NCBI RefSeq assembly: GCF_009674535.1
Contig: NZ_WKJK01000007.1
Coordinates: 1-64,000 of the forward strand
DNA: 64,000 nucleotides
Source of the DNA: Duganella guangzhouensis
Lineage (GTDB): Bacteria; Pseudomonadota; Gammaproteobacteria; Burkholderiales; Burkholderiaceae_D
Reading direction: 5' to 3'
A program made the position numbers and the translations under genes. The notes beneath the pieces were generated by a model. The model made no database searches and was not told the DNA's origin. It saw only the letters and a list, made by a program, of their open reading frames with translations. Below, in pieces: positions 53,164-61,918 of this stretch (position 1 is the stretch's first letter; every line of letters starts with the position of its first letter).

Positions 53164-53265
53164 GAGTTATTTTTCTTGAAATGGGCACTGCCAGCGTCGT
53201 GGCGCCAGCATGGAAAAACTGTCGCTTAAGCAACAGTCCGCTGCATCATAACGGAGAAAAATGGC

Positions 53266-53300
53266 AAAAAACCGGCTTGTAGCACGTTTGTGCTACAAGC
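53266..53300 (-). terminator. Rho-independent terminator after the glycerophosphodiesterase gene
   Basis: On the bottom strand GCTTGTAGCAC pairs perfectly with GTGCTACAAGC across a four-base loop (53275-53300), followed by CGG and six T's. It starts six bases after the stop codon at 53306. The core repeats that at 33393-33412. Confidence 0.88.
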
Positions 53301-53305
53301 ATGGG

Positions 53306-54058
53306 TCACACGAAGGCCGGGCCGATCAGGTCGATACGGTCGGTACAGAAGCCGTCCACGCCCCAGGACAGGATCTCGCGGGCGCGTTGCGGATCGTTGA
53401 CGGTGTAGCAGAACAGGCCATATCCAGCGGCCTTGATGCGCGCCGCCAGCTCGGGGTTCAGGTGCTTGTGGTTGGTGTGGATGGCCACCGCTTGCAGCTG
53501 TTCGGCCTGTTGTTGCCAGTCCACAGGGATCTGGTCCAGCAGATAGCCGCGCGGCAGTTCCGGTGCGGCGTCGCGGGCCGCCGCCAGCGCCTCGAAGCTG
53601 AATGAGGACAGCAGCGGATAGCCGGCCGGGTCGCCGGCCCGCAGTTCGTCGGCATAACTGTCGCGGGTGATGCGCGCCACCCAGGCGCCGGTGGCGGCCT
53701 CGTGGCCGTCGGCCGGCTTGATTTCGACGTTCATCCAGATCCGCTGCGCTTTGCAGTAGTCGATGAACTGGGTGTAGTACGGCACCGGCTCGTCGCGAAA
53801 TTGCGGGCCGAACCAGCCGCCGGCGTCCAGCGCGGCCAGCGCGCTGGCATCGGTTCCAGCCACGCTGCCGTGGCCGGCCACGGTGCGGCCGAATTCAGGA
53901 TCGTGCATCACCATGCCGATGCCGTCGCGCGACAGCATCACGTCGAACTCGACGGCGCGGAAGCCGTAGGCCAGACCGGCGCGCAGGCCAGCCAGCGTGT
54001 TTTCCGGCGCCAGCTTGCCGCCACCACGGTGCGCAACGATTTTAGGATAGGGCCACAT
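53306..54058 (-). CDS. ugpQ: Glycerophosphodiester phosphodiesterase (UgpQ type)
   Basis: A 250-residue cytosolic enzyme that releases glycerol-3-phosphate from deacylated phospholipids. Family motifs are complete: IVAHRGGGKLAPENTLAGL at 7-25, EFDVMLSRDGIGMVMHDPEFGRT, NVEIKPADGHE and TVNDPQRAREILSWGVDGFCTDRID. There is no signal peptide. It is divergent from the CoA transferase gene. Name is by family; UgpQ-like is the best fit. Confidence 0.93.
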   Translation of the reverse strand: MWPYPKIVAHRGGGKLAPENTLAGLRAGLAYGFRAVEFDVMLSRDGIGMVMHDPEFGRTVAGHGSVAGTDASALAALDAGGWFGPQFRDEPVPYYTQFIDYCKAQRIWMNVEIKPADGHEAATGAWVARITRDSYADELRAGDPAGYPLLSSFSFEALAAARDAAPELPRGYLLDQIPVDWQQQAEQLQAVAIHTNHKHLNPELAARIKAAGYGLFCYTVNDPQRAREILSWGVDGFCTDRIDLIGPAFV

Positions 54059-54137
54059 GATGGCAACCTTATCATGAATTGCACTACATGCACTACACTA
54101 GCGGCCTGATTGTTCTACTCAAAAGGTTATACCAGTC

Positions 54138-55367
54138 ATGACAGCTCCAAAAGCGCTAGGCCATCTTCGCGTGCTCGACCTGAGCCGCGTGCTGGCGGGT
54201 CCGTGGTGTTCACAAAATCTGGCCGATCTCGGTGCCGACGTCATCAAGATCGAACGTCCCGGCAGCGGTGACGATACCCGTGCCTGGGGTCCGCCGTATG
54301 CGCGCGACGCCGACGGCAACAACACCAGCGAAGCGGCTTATTACTTGTCGGCCAATCGCGGCAAGCGTTCGGTCACGGTGGATATCGCCAGCGCCGACGG
54401 CCAGCAATTGCTGCGCGAGCTGGTGCGCCATGCGGACGTGGTGCTGGAGAATTACAAGGTCGGCCAACTGAAGCGCTATGGCCTGGACTACGAATCGCTG
54501 AAGGCGATCAAGCCGGATCTGGTGTATTGCTCGGTGACCGGTTTCGGTCAGGATGGTCCGTACGCGCATCGCGCCGGCTATGACTTTCTGATTCAGGGCA
54601 TGGGCGGGCTGATGTCGGTGACCGGCGAGCGCGACGACCTGCCGGGCGGTGGGCCGCAAAAAGCCGGCGTGGCGCTGACCGATCTGATGACCGGCATGTA
54701 CGCCACCATCGCCATCCTGGCCGCGCTGACGCATCGCGACCGCACTGGCGAAGGTCAGTACATCGATATGGCTTTGCTGGATGTGCAGGTGGCGATGCTG
54801 GCCAATGCCGGCAGCAATTACCTCAACAGCGGCAAGGTGCCGAAGCGCTGGGGCAATGCGCATCCGAATATCGTGCCGTATCAAACCTTCCAGTGTGCGG
54901 ACGGCTATATCATCGTCGCCACCGGCAATGATGGGCAGTACCAGAAGTTTGTCGAGGCCGGCGGCCGGCCCGAGCTGGCCTTGCACGAGCGCTATGCGAC
55001 CAATCCGCTGCGGGTGCAGAACCGCGACGAGCTGGTGCCATTGCTGGCCGAGATGGTGCTGCAACATCCGCGCGATTACTGGATCTCCACGCTGGAGTCC
55101 GTTGGCGTGCCCTGCGGCCCGATCAACAATCTGGACGAGGTCTACCAGAACCCGCAAGTGCAGGCGCGCGGCGTGGTGATGGACGTGCCGCATCCGACCG
55201 CCGGCACCACCAAGCTGGTGCGCAGTCCGATGCGCCTGTCCGCCACCCCGGCCGACAACGCGGTCGCCCCGCCACTGCTGGGCCAGCACACCGACAGCGT
55301 CCTGCGCGACCTGCTCGGCCGCAGCGACGCCGACATCGCCGCCCTGCGCGCGAAAGGTGTGCTGTAG
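54138..55367 (+). CDS. CaiB/BaiF-family CoA transferase
   Basis: A 409-residue family III CoA transferase. It begins LGHLRVLDLSRVLAGPWCSQNLADLGADVIKIERPGSGDDTR and includes LSANRGKRSVTVDI. The catalytic Asp is in the GVALTDLMTGMYA segment near 180. It moves CoA between acids such as succinate, glutarate, carnitine derivatives or formate/oxalate; the substrate cannot be told. The length is normal. It is transcribed alone. Confidence 0.92.
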   Translation: MTAPKALGHLRVLDLSRVLAGPWCSQNLADLGADVIKIERPGSGDDTRAWGPPYARDADGNNTSEAAYYLSANRGKRSVTVDIASADGQQLLRELVRHADVVLENYKVGQLKRYGLDYESLKAIKPDLVYCSVTGFGQDGPYAHRAGYDFLIQGMGGLMSVTGERDDLPGGGPQKAGVALTDLMTGMYATIAILAALTHRDRTGEGQYIDMALLDVQVAMLANAGSNYLNSGKVPKRWGNAHPNIVPYQTFQCADGYIIVATGNDGQYQKFVEAGGRPELALHERYATNPLRVQNRDELVPLLAEMVLQHPRDYWISTLESVGVPCGPINNLDEVYQNPQVQARGVVMDVPHPTAGTTKLVRSPMRLSATPADNAVAPPLLGQHTDSVLRDLLGRSDADIAALRAKGVL

Positions 55368-55373
55368 AGGATT

Positions 55374-55517
55374 TCAGCGCCCGCGCAAGCGCTCCCGATC
55401 CGCGCGCCGCATCTCGGCCCTGACAGCGCGGATCGCGCCGCGTACCGCTCCGGTAAGCGGCGCAAAGTAGATGCGCAGCGTCTCCTTGAACATGCGCTTG
55501 GCATAGCTCTCGTTCAT
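55374..55517 (-). CDS. Very small basic protein
   Basis: A 47-residue Arg-rich protein: MNESYAKRMFKETLRIY, then APLTGAVRGAIRAVRAEMRR. It looks like an amphipathic helix with an RNA- or membrane-binding charge. ATG 55517 is preceded by AAAGGAG eight bases upstream and overlaps the TGA of the upstream membrane protein gene (ATGA), so the two are translationally coupled. Unknown family. Confidence 0.55.
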   Translation of the reverse strand: MNESYAKRMFKETLRIYFAPLTGAVRGAIRAVRAEMRRADRERLRGR

Positions 55518-55765
55518 AACATTTCTCCTTTCAAAAAATCCCAGGCGGAATAAAGTACGAAGCAGCAAAACAGCAGCACGTCGACGACAAGCATAAAGTG
55601 CGCTGTCAGCGCGATCAGGTAGTAGGTGAAATCCGCCACGCCCAGCTGATGTACCCATTCCGACAGCAAGTCGACTGCGGCAGCGACGGCCGATAACGTC
55701 AGAAAGAAAACAAAGCTGTAAGCGAGCCGGACTATCTGGTTCATGACTGTTTGGTTATGGTCCAT
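55514..55765 (-). CDS. Small two-helix membrane protein
   Basis: An 83-residue protein with two strongly hydrophobic helices, about residues 14-34 and 46-72 (LTAHFMLVVDVLLFCCFVLYS). The C-terminus is charged (WDFLKGEML). An in-frame ATG at residue 8 is an alternative start; neither has a strong ribosome-binding site. It overlaps the 47-residue gene by four bases. Unknown family; it could be a small membrane regulator or a holin-like protein, but nothing supports either. Confidence 0.55.
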   Translation of the reverse strand: MDHNQTVMNQIVRLAYSFVFFLTLSAVAAAVDLLSEWVHQLGVADFTYYLIALTAHFMLVVDVLLFCCFVLYSAWDFLKGEML

Positions 55766-55801
55766 GTTTATTCAGGCCCCATGCTGGCGGCCTGCTCCAC
55801 G

Positions 55802-56131
55802 TTAGATGTGCAGATCGCGCTTGAGTTCCTGGATTTGGCTGTGCATGTGACTGACCGCGCCTTTGATCTGGCCGGATAACGTGGGGATGTATTCGCAGAT
55901 GCGCTTGGCCTTGCCGGCCTGAAGGTCGAGATCGCGCACCAGCTTGCGGATGCGCGCCTCGTCCGCCGCCGGCAATATCTCGCGCGCCTGGTCGCTCAAG
56001 CGGTCCAGCTGTTCGATGCAGCCGCGCAGCTCCCTCGGCAGCCCAGGCTCGGCCGAGGCGGCCTGCGCCGCCAGCCGTACCGCGCGCTCGACAAAATAAA
56101 ACCGGTGCTGAAGATCGTTGGTATGCAACAT
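55802..56131 (-). CDS. Small helical hypothetical protein
   Basis: A 109-residue soluble, helical, Ala/Arg/Leu-rich protein: HRFYFVERAVRLAAQAASAEPGLPRELRGCIEQLDRLSDQAREILPAADEARI. ATG 56131 has an AAGGAGG eight bases upstream, which rules out the in-frame ATG at 56203. The heptad-like pattern suggests a coiled-coil dimer. It could be a small regulator or a phasin-like protein; I do not recognise the family. It lies 36 bases upstream of the small membrane protein gene and may share its operon. Confidence 0.6.
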   Translation of the reverse strand: MLHTNDLQHRFYFVERAVRLAAQAASAEPGLPRELRGCIEQLDRLSDQAREILPAADEARIRKLVRDLDLQAGKAKRICEYIPTLSGQIKGAVSHMHSQIQELKRDLHI

Positions 56132-56236
56132 GATGTCCCTCCTTGTCAGAATTCGCCCGAGCGAATTCGACCGCGAAGCACACCCGCCAGTTTCAACAAC
56201 CAAGCGCGGCTCTGATGCAGATCAGGCCGCAGTCAA

Positions 56237-57127
56237 TTAGACCGCCAGGCGCGCCATGTCGACAAAGGCCCGCAACGCCGACGACATGCGGCGCTGACGC
56301 GGGTAATACATCATCAGTCGCGTGCTGGGCGGACACCATTCCTCCATCACCCGCACCAGCCGGCCGGCATCCAGATGCTCCTGCACGCTGTGCTCAGGCA
56401 GGAAGGTCAGCGCCACGCCATCCAGCGCCGCGCGCAGGCCCAGCCGCGTATCGCCGGCCGACAGCCGCCCCGGCACATCGACTTCCATCTGCACCGAACC
56501 GCGCCCCAGCTCCCATTTGTAGACATTCCCGCGCGGGAAGCGGTAGCGCGTGCAGTTGTGGCGCGCCAGATCGTCCGGATGGCGCGGCACGCCATGCCGC
56601 CGCAGATACGCCGGCGAGCCCAGCACCACAAAGCGCTGCGCCGGCCACACCGGCACCGCGATCATGTCCTCCGGCACATGCTCCTCATAGCGGATGCCCA
56701 GATCGAAACCGCGCTCAACGATATCCACCATGCCATCGTCGCTAACGATATCCAGGCTGATATGCGGATACGCCTCCAGATAGCGCTGGATCAGCGGACC
56801 GATCACCATCACCGCCACATCGCGCGGGCTGTTGATGCGCAGCGTGCCGGCCGGCGAGGCGCGGTACATATTCATCTCTTCCAGCGCCTGGTTGACGCTG
56901 CCCAGCGCCGGCTGCAAGCGCTCCAGCAAATGCTTGCCGGCCTCGGTCAGTGCCACGCTGCGCGTGGTGCGGTTGAACAGGCCGACGCCCAGCCGGTCCT
57001 CCAGCGTGCGCACCGCATAACTGACCGCCGATGCCGACAAAGCCAGCTCCGACGCCGCCTTGCGGAAACTGCCGTGCCGCGCCACCGCCGCGAACACGCC
57101 CATGTGAGACAGATTATCCAATTGCAT
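56237..57127 (-). CDS. LysR-family transcriptional regulator
   Basis: A 296-residue regulator. The helix-turn-helix covers about residues 6-64 (LSHMGVFAAVARHGSFRKAASELALSASAVSYAVRTLEDRLGVGLFNRTTRSVALTEAG). The effector domain spans about 90-295. It is divergent from the alcohol dehydrogenase at 57242 across about 114 bases, so that gene is its likely target. The frame is intact while the target is frameshifted. Confidence 0.9.
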   Translation of the reverse strand: MQLDNLSHMGVFAAVARHGSFRKAASELALSASAVSYAVRTLEDRLGVGLFNRTTRSVALTEAGKHLLERLQPALGSVNQALEEMNMYRASPAGTLRINSPRDVAVMVIGPLIQRYLEAYPHISLDIVSDDGMVDIVERGFDLGIRYEEHVPEDMIAVPVWPAQRFVVLGSPAYLRRHGVPRHPDDLARHNCTRYRFPRGNVYKWELGRGSVQMEVDVPGRLSAGDTRLGLRAALDGVALTFLPEHSVQEHLDAGRLVRVMEEWCPPSTRLMMYYPRQRRMSSALRAFVDMARLAV

Positions 57128-57241
57128 TGTGCAGATTTCCTGTTTAATTTATGCAGACCAACGCGCTTGTTTCCTCAGGCGCCAGGAAATTATAGTGCAA
57201 GGACAGATAACAATCGTGTTTATCCTCACCCAGGAGTCCTT

Positions 57242-58298
57242 ATGTACCGAGTTCATGGCTATGCCGCCCACAATGACCATTCCAACCTTGTTCCGTTCAA
57301 CTTCGAGCGCCGCGCGCCCGGCCCCCACGACGTCGTGATCGACATCCTGTACTCCGGCGTCTGCCACTCCGACCTGCACCAGGTCCGCAACGACTGGGGC
57401 AACGCCATCTATCCAATGGTGCCGGGGCATGAAATCGTCGGCCGCGTCAGCGCGGTTGGCAGCGAGGTGCGCAAGTTCAAGGTGGGCGACCTGGCCGGCG
57501 TCGGCTGCATGGTCGACTCCTGCCGCCATTGCTCGGCCTGCCAGGAGGACCTCGAACAGTATTGCGAACACGGCATGACGGTCACCTACAACGGCCAGGA
57601 GCGCGACAGCGGCGCCCCAACCTATGGCGGCTACTCGGACCTGATCGTGGTGGACGAACACTTCGTGGTCAAAGTATCGGAGCGGCTGGACCTGAAAGCG
57701 GTGGCGCCGCTGCTGTGCGCCGGCATCACCACCTACTCGCCGCTGCGCCACTGGAAAGTCGGTCCCGGCCACAAGGTTGGCGTGATCGGCCTCGGCGGCC
57801 TGGGCCACATGGGCGTCAAGTTCGCCAAGGCCATGGGCGCGCGGGTGGTGATGATTACCACCTCGCCGGACAAGGGCCGCGATGCCCAGCCTGGGCGCCG
57901 ACGAGGTGCTGCTGTCCACCGACGCCGCCGCCATGCAGGCGCACGCCAATAGTTTCGATTTCCTGCTCAACACCATTCCGGTACCGCACGACATCAATCC
58001 CTACCTGACGCTGCTGCACCGCGACCGCACCATGGCCATGGTCGGCGTGCTGACCTTGCTGGACCCGCCGCCGGCCGGCGTCAACCTGATCCTGGGCCGC
58101 AAATCGGTGGCGGGCTCGGCCATCGGCGGCATGAAGGAAACCCAGGACATGCTGGACTTCTGCGCTGAGCACAACATCGTATCCGACGTCGAAATCATCG
58201 CCATCCAGGACGTCAACCTGGCCTACGAGCGGCTGGTGAAAAATGACGTCAAGTACCGCTTCGTGATCGACATGGCGACGCTGAAAACGCCGGGCTGA
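57242..58298 (+). pseudogene. Zinc-dependent alcohol dehydrogenase (cinnamyl/YahK type), +1 frameshift
   Basis: One gene in two frames. The first, from ATG 57242, has the catalytic zinc motif GVCHSDLHQ, PGHEIVGRV, the four-cysteine structural zinc site CMVDSCRHCSACQEDLEQYC near residue 90, and VGVIGLGGLGHMGVKFAKAMGA. It then shifts at the CCC run 57885-57887 in GATGCCCAGCCTGGG. Removing one C restores DASLGADEVLLSTDAA and the rest to the stop at 58298 (351 residues, the family length). Such enzymes reduce aldehydes with NADPH. The shift may be a true mutation or a sequencing/assembly error; homologues should read through without it. Confidence 0.85.
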
Positions 58299-58403
58299 CA
58301 CGCTGCGGTTTGTCCAGGACGCACAGCAGAACCTAGCTGTGCGACAAGTTTCCTCGCCGTTCGCTAATATCAGGCAACATCATCACTGCCTGGGCAACTT
58401 GCC

Positions 58404-61250
58404 ATGGATTCTATGCCGCAGCCTGTGGGTCGCCGCGCCCGTCAACGCGAGCGGGCTGGCCGCAAGCAAGCGCCGGCCAGCGGCCAGCCAGACCCGGCGT
58501 TTGACCGCATGTTCCATGCCAGCCCGTATTTCGTCTTTTCCATCGACGAGCGCGGCCGGCTGCTGGCTTTCAACCAGCATGCCGACGCCCGGCTCGGTCC
58601 GCTGGAACCGCAGATGCAAGCCACCGCGCTATACGCCGCCTGGATGTTGCCGATGCTGCAAAATGAAGCCCTGCCCACCGCGCGCGTGCGCGGCTACTGG
58701 CGTGGCGAGGTCGCGCTGCAGGGCCGCGACGGCAGCAGCCATTCGGTCGCGCAAACCATCGAATGGCGCCCCAGCGCGCAGCCGCCCTGCTTCCTGTGCC
58801 TGGCCTACCCGACCGATGATTACGATGTCTACGAATCGCGGTTGCGCTTCAAATACCTGTTCGAAGCCCATCCGCAGCCAATGTGGGTGTACGACCTGGC
58901 ATCGCTGCGCTTCCTGGTGGTGAACGCCGCCGCCGTGGCCCAGTACGGCTACACCGAGGCCGAGTTCATGCAAATGACCATCCGCGACATCCGCCCGCCG
59001 GAAGAGCTGGAGCGGCTGGCGGACAATCTGGCCGCCGCGCCGATCAAAGGGCCGGAGCAGGCCGGCACCTGGACCCATATGCGGCGCGACGGCAGCCGTT
59101 TCCAGGTCGAGATTTCATCGCACTCGGTGACGCTGTCCGGCCATCCGGGCCGGCTGGTGTTCGCGCACGACATCAGCGAGCGTACCCGGCTGGCGGCGGC
59201 GCTGCACGCCTCGCGCGAACTGAAGCAGTTGGTCATTAACCACATCCCGCATCAGATTTTCTGGAAGGGGCTGGATGGCGCCTACATCGGCTGCAACAGC
59301 GTGTTCGCCCGCTTTGCGGGTCTGAACAGTAACGCCGAGGTGGTCGGCAAGCGTGAGACTGATCTCCCGTGGGCGCGCAATGCCGATGCCATCCGCGCCG
59401 ACGATCAGGCCGTCATCGCCACCGGCCAGCCACGCCTTAACTACGAAGAGCGCATGACGCAGGCTGATGGCGCGGTGCGCTGGTATCTGATCAACAAGCT
59501 GCCGTTCCACGACCAGCAAGGCCGCATCATCGGCGTGCTGGGCACGATCGAAGACATCACCGACCGCAAGCAGGCCGAGCTGACGCTGCAACTGCGCGGG
59601 CGCGCGCTGGAGGCCAGCGTCAATGCGATTGTCATCACCACTCGCGGCGCCGATGGCGAGCGCATCGAATACGCCAATCCGGCCTTCTCCAGGCTGTTCG
59701 GCCATGCGCCATCGGCGGTACTGGGGCGGCAGCTGGAAACCCTGCTGGGGCAGCATCAGGACGAACAGCGCCAGGCGCTCAACGCCGCCATGCAGTCGCA
59801 TCAGGAAGTCACGCTGCTGCTGCGCACCAGCCATCGCGACGGCACGCCGCTGTGGACGCAGCTGCATGTGGCGCCGGTCAGCGCCGGTGACGACGCCATC
59901 GACCATCATGTCTGTGTATTGACCGACATGACCGCCATCATCGATTACCAGGCGCAGTTGGAGCATCAAGCCAATCACGACGCCCTCACCGGCCTGCCCA
60001 ACCGCGCGCTGCTGAATGACCGGATGGCGCAAGCGGTGACCTTCTCGCAGCGCTTCAACCACAGCCTGTGGCTACTGTTCATCGATCTCGATAATTTCAA
60101 GCTCATCAACGACAGCCTGGGCCATGCGGCCGGCGACCAGCTGTTGTGCACCATCGCCACCCGCTTGCTGGCCTGCGCCAACGAGGGCGACACCGTGGCG
60201 CGGCTGGGCGGCGACGAGTTTCTGCTCTTGCTGCCGGTGGCCGACCAGCGCCCCATGGCCGGCTTGCTGCAACTGGTGCAGGAAGCGGTCGCGGCGCCGG
60301 TGATGCTGGAGCGGCAGCAAGTGACGGTCACCTGCAGCATCGGCATCAGCGTTTATCCGGACGATGGCGCCGATCCGGAGCAGTTGCTCAAGCATGCCGA
60401 CATTGCGATGTACCGCGCCAAGGAGGCGGGGCGCAATCAGGTGCAGTTCTACGAAGAGGCGATGCATGCGCGCATCGCCGAACGCGCGCTGATCGAGGCC
60501 GAGCTACGGCATGCGCTGGCGCGCGAGCAACTGCATCTGGTGTATCAGCCCAAGCTGGATCTGCATAGCGGCGTCCTCACCGGCATGGAGGCGTTGCTGC
60601 GCTGGCAGCATCCGACGCTGGGCATGGTGTCGCCGGCACGCTTCATCGGCGTGGCCGAGGAGACCGGGCTGATCGTCGCCATCGGGCGCTGGGTGCTGCG
60701 CACCGCCTGTGCCCAGACCAAGGCCTGGCAGCGCGAGGGGCTGGGACCGTTGCGGGTGGCGGTCAACCTGTCGGCGCGGCAGTTCACCGATCAAGCGTTG
60801 ATTGCGGAAGTGCGCGCGGCGCTGGACGACAGCGGACTGGACCCGCACTGTCTGGACCTTGAACTGACCGAGAGCATGATGATGCACAACGTCGAACTGG
60901 CGGTGGCGGCGAGCCACAATCTGAAGCAGTTGGGCATCGCGCTGTCGATCGACGACTTCGGCACCGGCTACTCCAGCCTGGCCTACCTGAAACAGTTCCC
61001 GGTCGACTATCTGAAGATCGACCAATCCTTTGTGCGCGAGATGCTGGACGAGCCCAAGGTGGCCGCCATCGTGCGCTCGGTGCTGACGCTGGGCCACAGC
61101 CTGGGCTTCAAGGTGGTGGCGGAAGGCGTGGAGACCGAACCGCAGCTGGACTATCTGCGCCAGCAGGGCTGCGACGAAATACAGGGCTACTACTTCAGTC
61201 GTCCGCTGGCGCCGGATGCTTTCGCCGCCCTGCTGCGTCAGCGGCCGTAG
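58404..61250 (+). CDS. PAS-GGDEF-EAL cyclic di-GMP enzyme
   Basis: A 948-residue cytosolic protein with several PAS-type sensing domains in residues 30-480 (FHASPYFVFSIDERGRLLAF; YLFEAHPQPMWVYDLASLRFLVVN; LVINHIPHQIFWKGLDGAYIGCN; LEASVNAIVITTRGADGERIEYANPA). A GGDEF domain covers about 510-670 with an intact GGDEF near 601. The usual RxxD inhibitory site before it reads NEGD, so feedback inhibition is probably absent. An EAL domain covers about 690-940, with GMEALLRW near 726, LELTES, IDDFGTGYSS and VVAEGVET all intact. Both synthesis and breakdown of c-di-GMP are possible. The gene ends 13 bases inside the convergent YbhB-type gene. Confidence 0.93.
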   Translation: MDSMPQPVGRRARQRERAGRKQAPASGQPDPAFDRMFHASPYFVFSIDERGRLLAFNQHADARLGPLEPQMQATALYAAWMLPMLQNEALPTARVRGYWRGEVALQGRDGSSHSVAQTIEWRPSAQPPCFLCLAYPTDDYDVYESRLRFKYLFEAHPQPMWVYDLASLRFLVVNAAAVAQYGYTEAEFMQMTIRDIRPPEELERLADNLAAAPIKGPEQAGTWTHMRRDGSRFQVEISSHSVTLSGHPGRLVFAHDISERTRLAAALHASRELKQLVINHIPHQIFWKGLDGAYIGCNSVFARFAGLNSNAEVVGKRETDLPWARNADAIRADDQAVIATGQPRLNYEERMTQADGAVRWYLINKLPFHDQQGRIIGVLGTIEDITDRKQAELTLQLRGRALEASVNAIVITTRGADGERIEYANPAFSRLFGHAPSAVLGRQLETLLGQHQDEQRQALNAAMQSHQEVTLLLRTSHRDGTPLWTQLHVAPVSAGDDAIDHHVCVLTDMTAIIDYQAQLEHQANHDALTGLPNRALLNDRMAQAVTFSQRFNHSLWLLFIDLDNFKLINDSLGHAAGDQLLCTIATRLLACANEGDTVARLGGDEFLLLLPVADQRPMAGLLQLVQEAVAAPVMLERQQVTVTCSIGISVYPDDGADPEQLLKHADIAMYRAKEAGRNQVQFYEEAMHARIAERALIEAELRHALAREQLHLVYQPKLDLHSGVLTGMEALLRWQHPTLGMVSPARFIGVAEETGLIVAIGRWVLRTACAQTKAWQREGLGPLRVAVNLSARQFTDQALIAEVRAALDDSGLDPHCLDLELTESMMMHNVELAVAASHNLKQLGIALSIDDFGTGYSSLAYLKQFPVDYLKIDQSFVREMLDEPKVAAIVRSVLTLGHSLGFKVVAEGVETEPQLDYLRQQGCDEIQGYYFSRPLAPDAFAALLRQRP

Positions 61251-61828
61251 GTAGCGGTAAAGCTGGCCTTGCCCAGCACCGCCGCGCCCAGGCCACGGTT
61301 CAGCACGAAGCCGTACAGCGCTGGCGTGCCACTGGCCGGGATGCCGGCGGCCTGCGCCACATGGTCGACCGACAGCGCGTACAGCGTGAACACGTAGCGA
61401 TGCTTGCCCTCGCCCGCCGGCGGACACGGGCCGCCGTAGTTGCCATTGCCGTTGGTGGCGCCGGTGTCCTGGTAATCGTTGATGCCGCCGCGCGCGCCGG
61501 CCGGCAGCGTGGTGGCGCTATTGCCGGCGCCGCGTGCAAGACCCTGCGCGCTGGCCGGGATGTCGTACACGGTCCAGTGCCAGAAGCCGCTGCCGGTCGG
61601 CGCGTCCGGATCGTACACCATCAACATCAGCGAGCGGGTGCCGGCCGGTACGCCGCTCCAGCTCAGCGCCGGTGAGATGTTTTCGCCGCTGCAGCCAAAG
61701 CCGTTCAGCACGTGTCGCGCGGGGAAGCCGCCGTCGGTCAGGTCGGGGCTGGACAAGGTGAAGGGAGCGGCCTGCGCGAGGCCGCCAGCCAGCGCCAGCA
61801 CGGCGCCCAAGGTGGCGTGGAGTTTCAT
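61238..61828 (-). CDS. YbhB/YbcL-family (Raf kinase inhibitor-like) exported protein
   Basis: A 196-residue protein with a signal peptide at about 1-20 (AVLALAGGLAQA). The PEBP fold is visible: PDLTDGGFPARHVLNGFGCSGENISPALSWSGVPAGTRSLMLMVYDPDAP, FWHWTVYDIPASAQGL and GYGGPCPPAGEGKHRYVFTLYAL-like segment near 135. E. coli homologues are periplasmic and bind small ligands; their role is unclear. No obvious operon partner. Confidence 0.9.
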   Translation of the reverse strand: MKLHATLGAVLALAGGLAQAAPFTLSSPDLTDGGFPARHVLNGFGCSGENISPALSWSGVPAGTRSLMLMVYDPDAPTGSGFWHWTVYDIPASAQGLARGAGNSATTLPAGARGGINDYQDTGATNGNGNYGGPCPPAGEGKHRYVFTLYALSVDHVAQAAGIPASGTPALYGFVLNRGLGAAVLGKASFTATYGR

Positions 61829-61918
61829 GGGATTCCTGTTCAGATGAAAGAATCCATATGGTAGGCAGCGCGGCGACGTGACGCTTGTCTGGGCCGCGCA
61901 ATCGCTGTGCTGTGGCGC

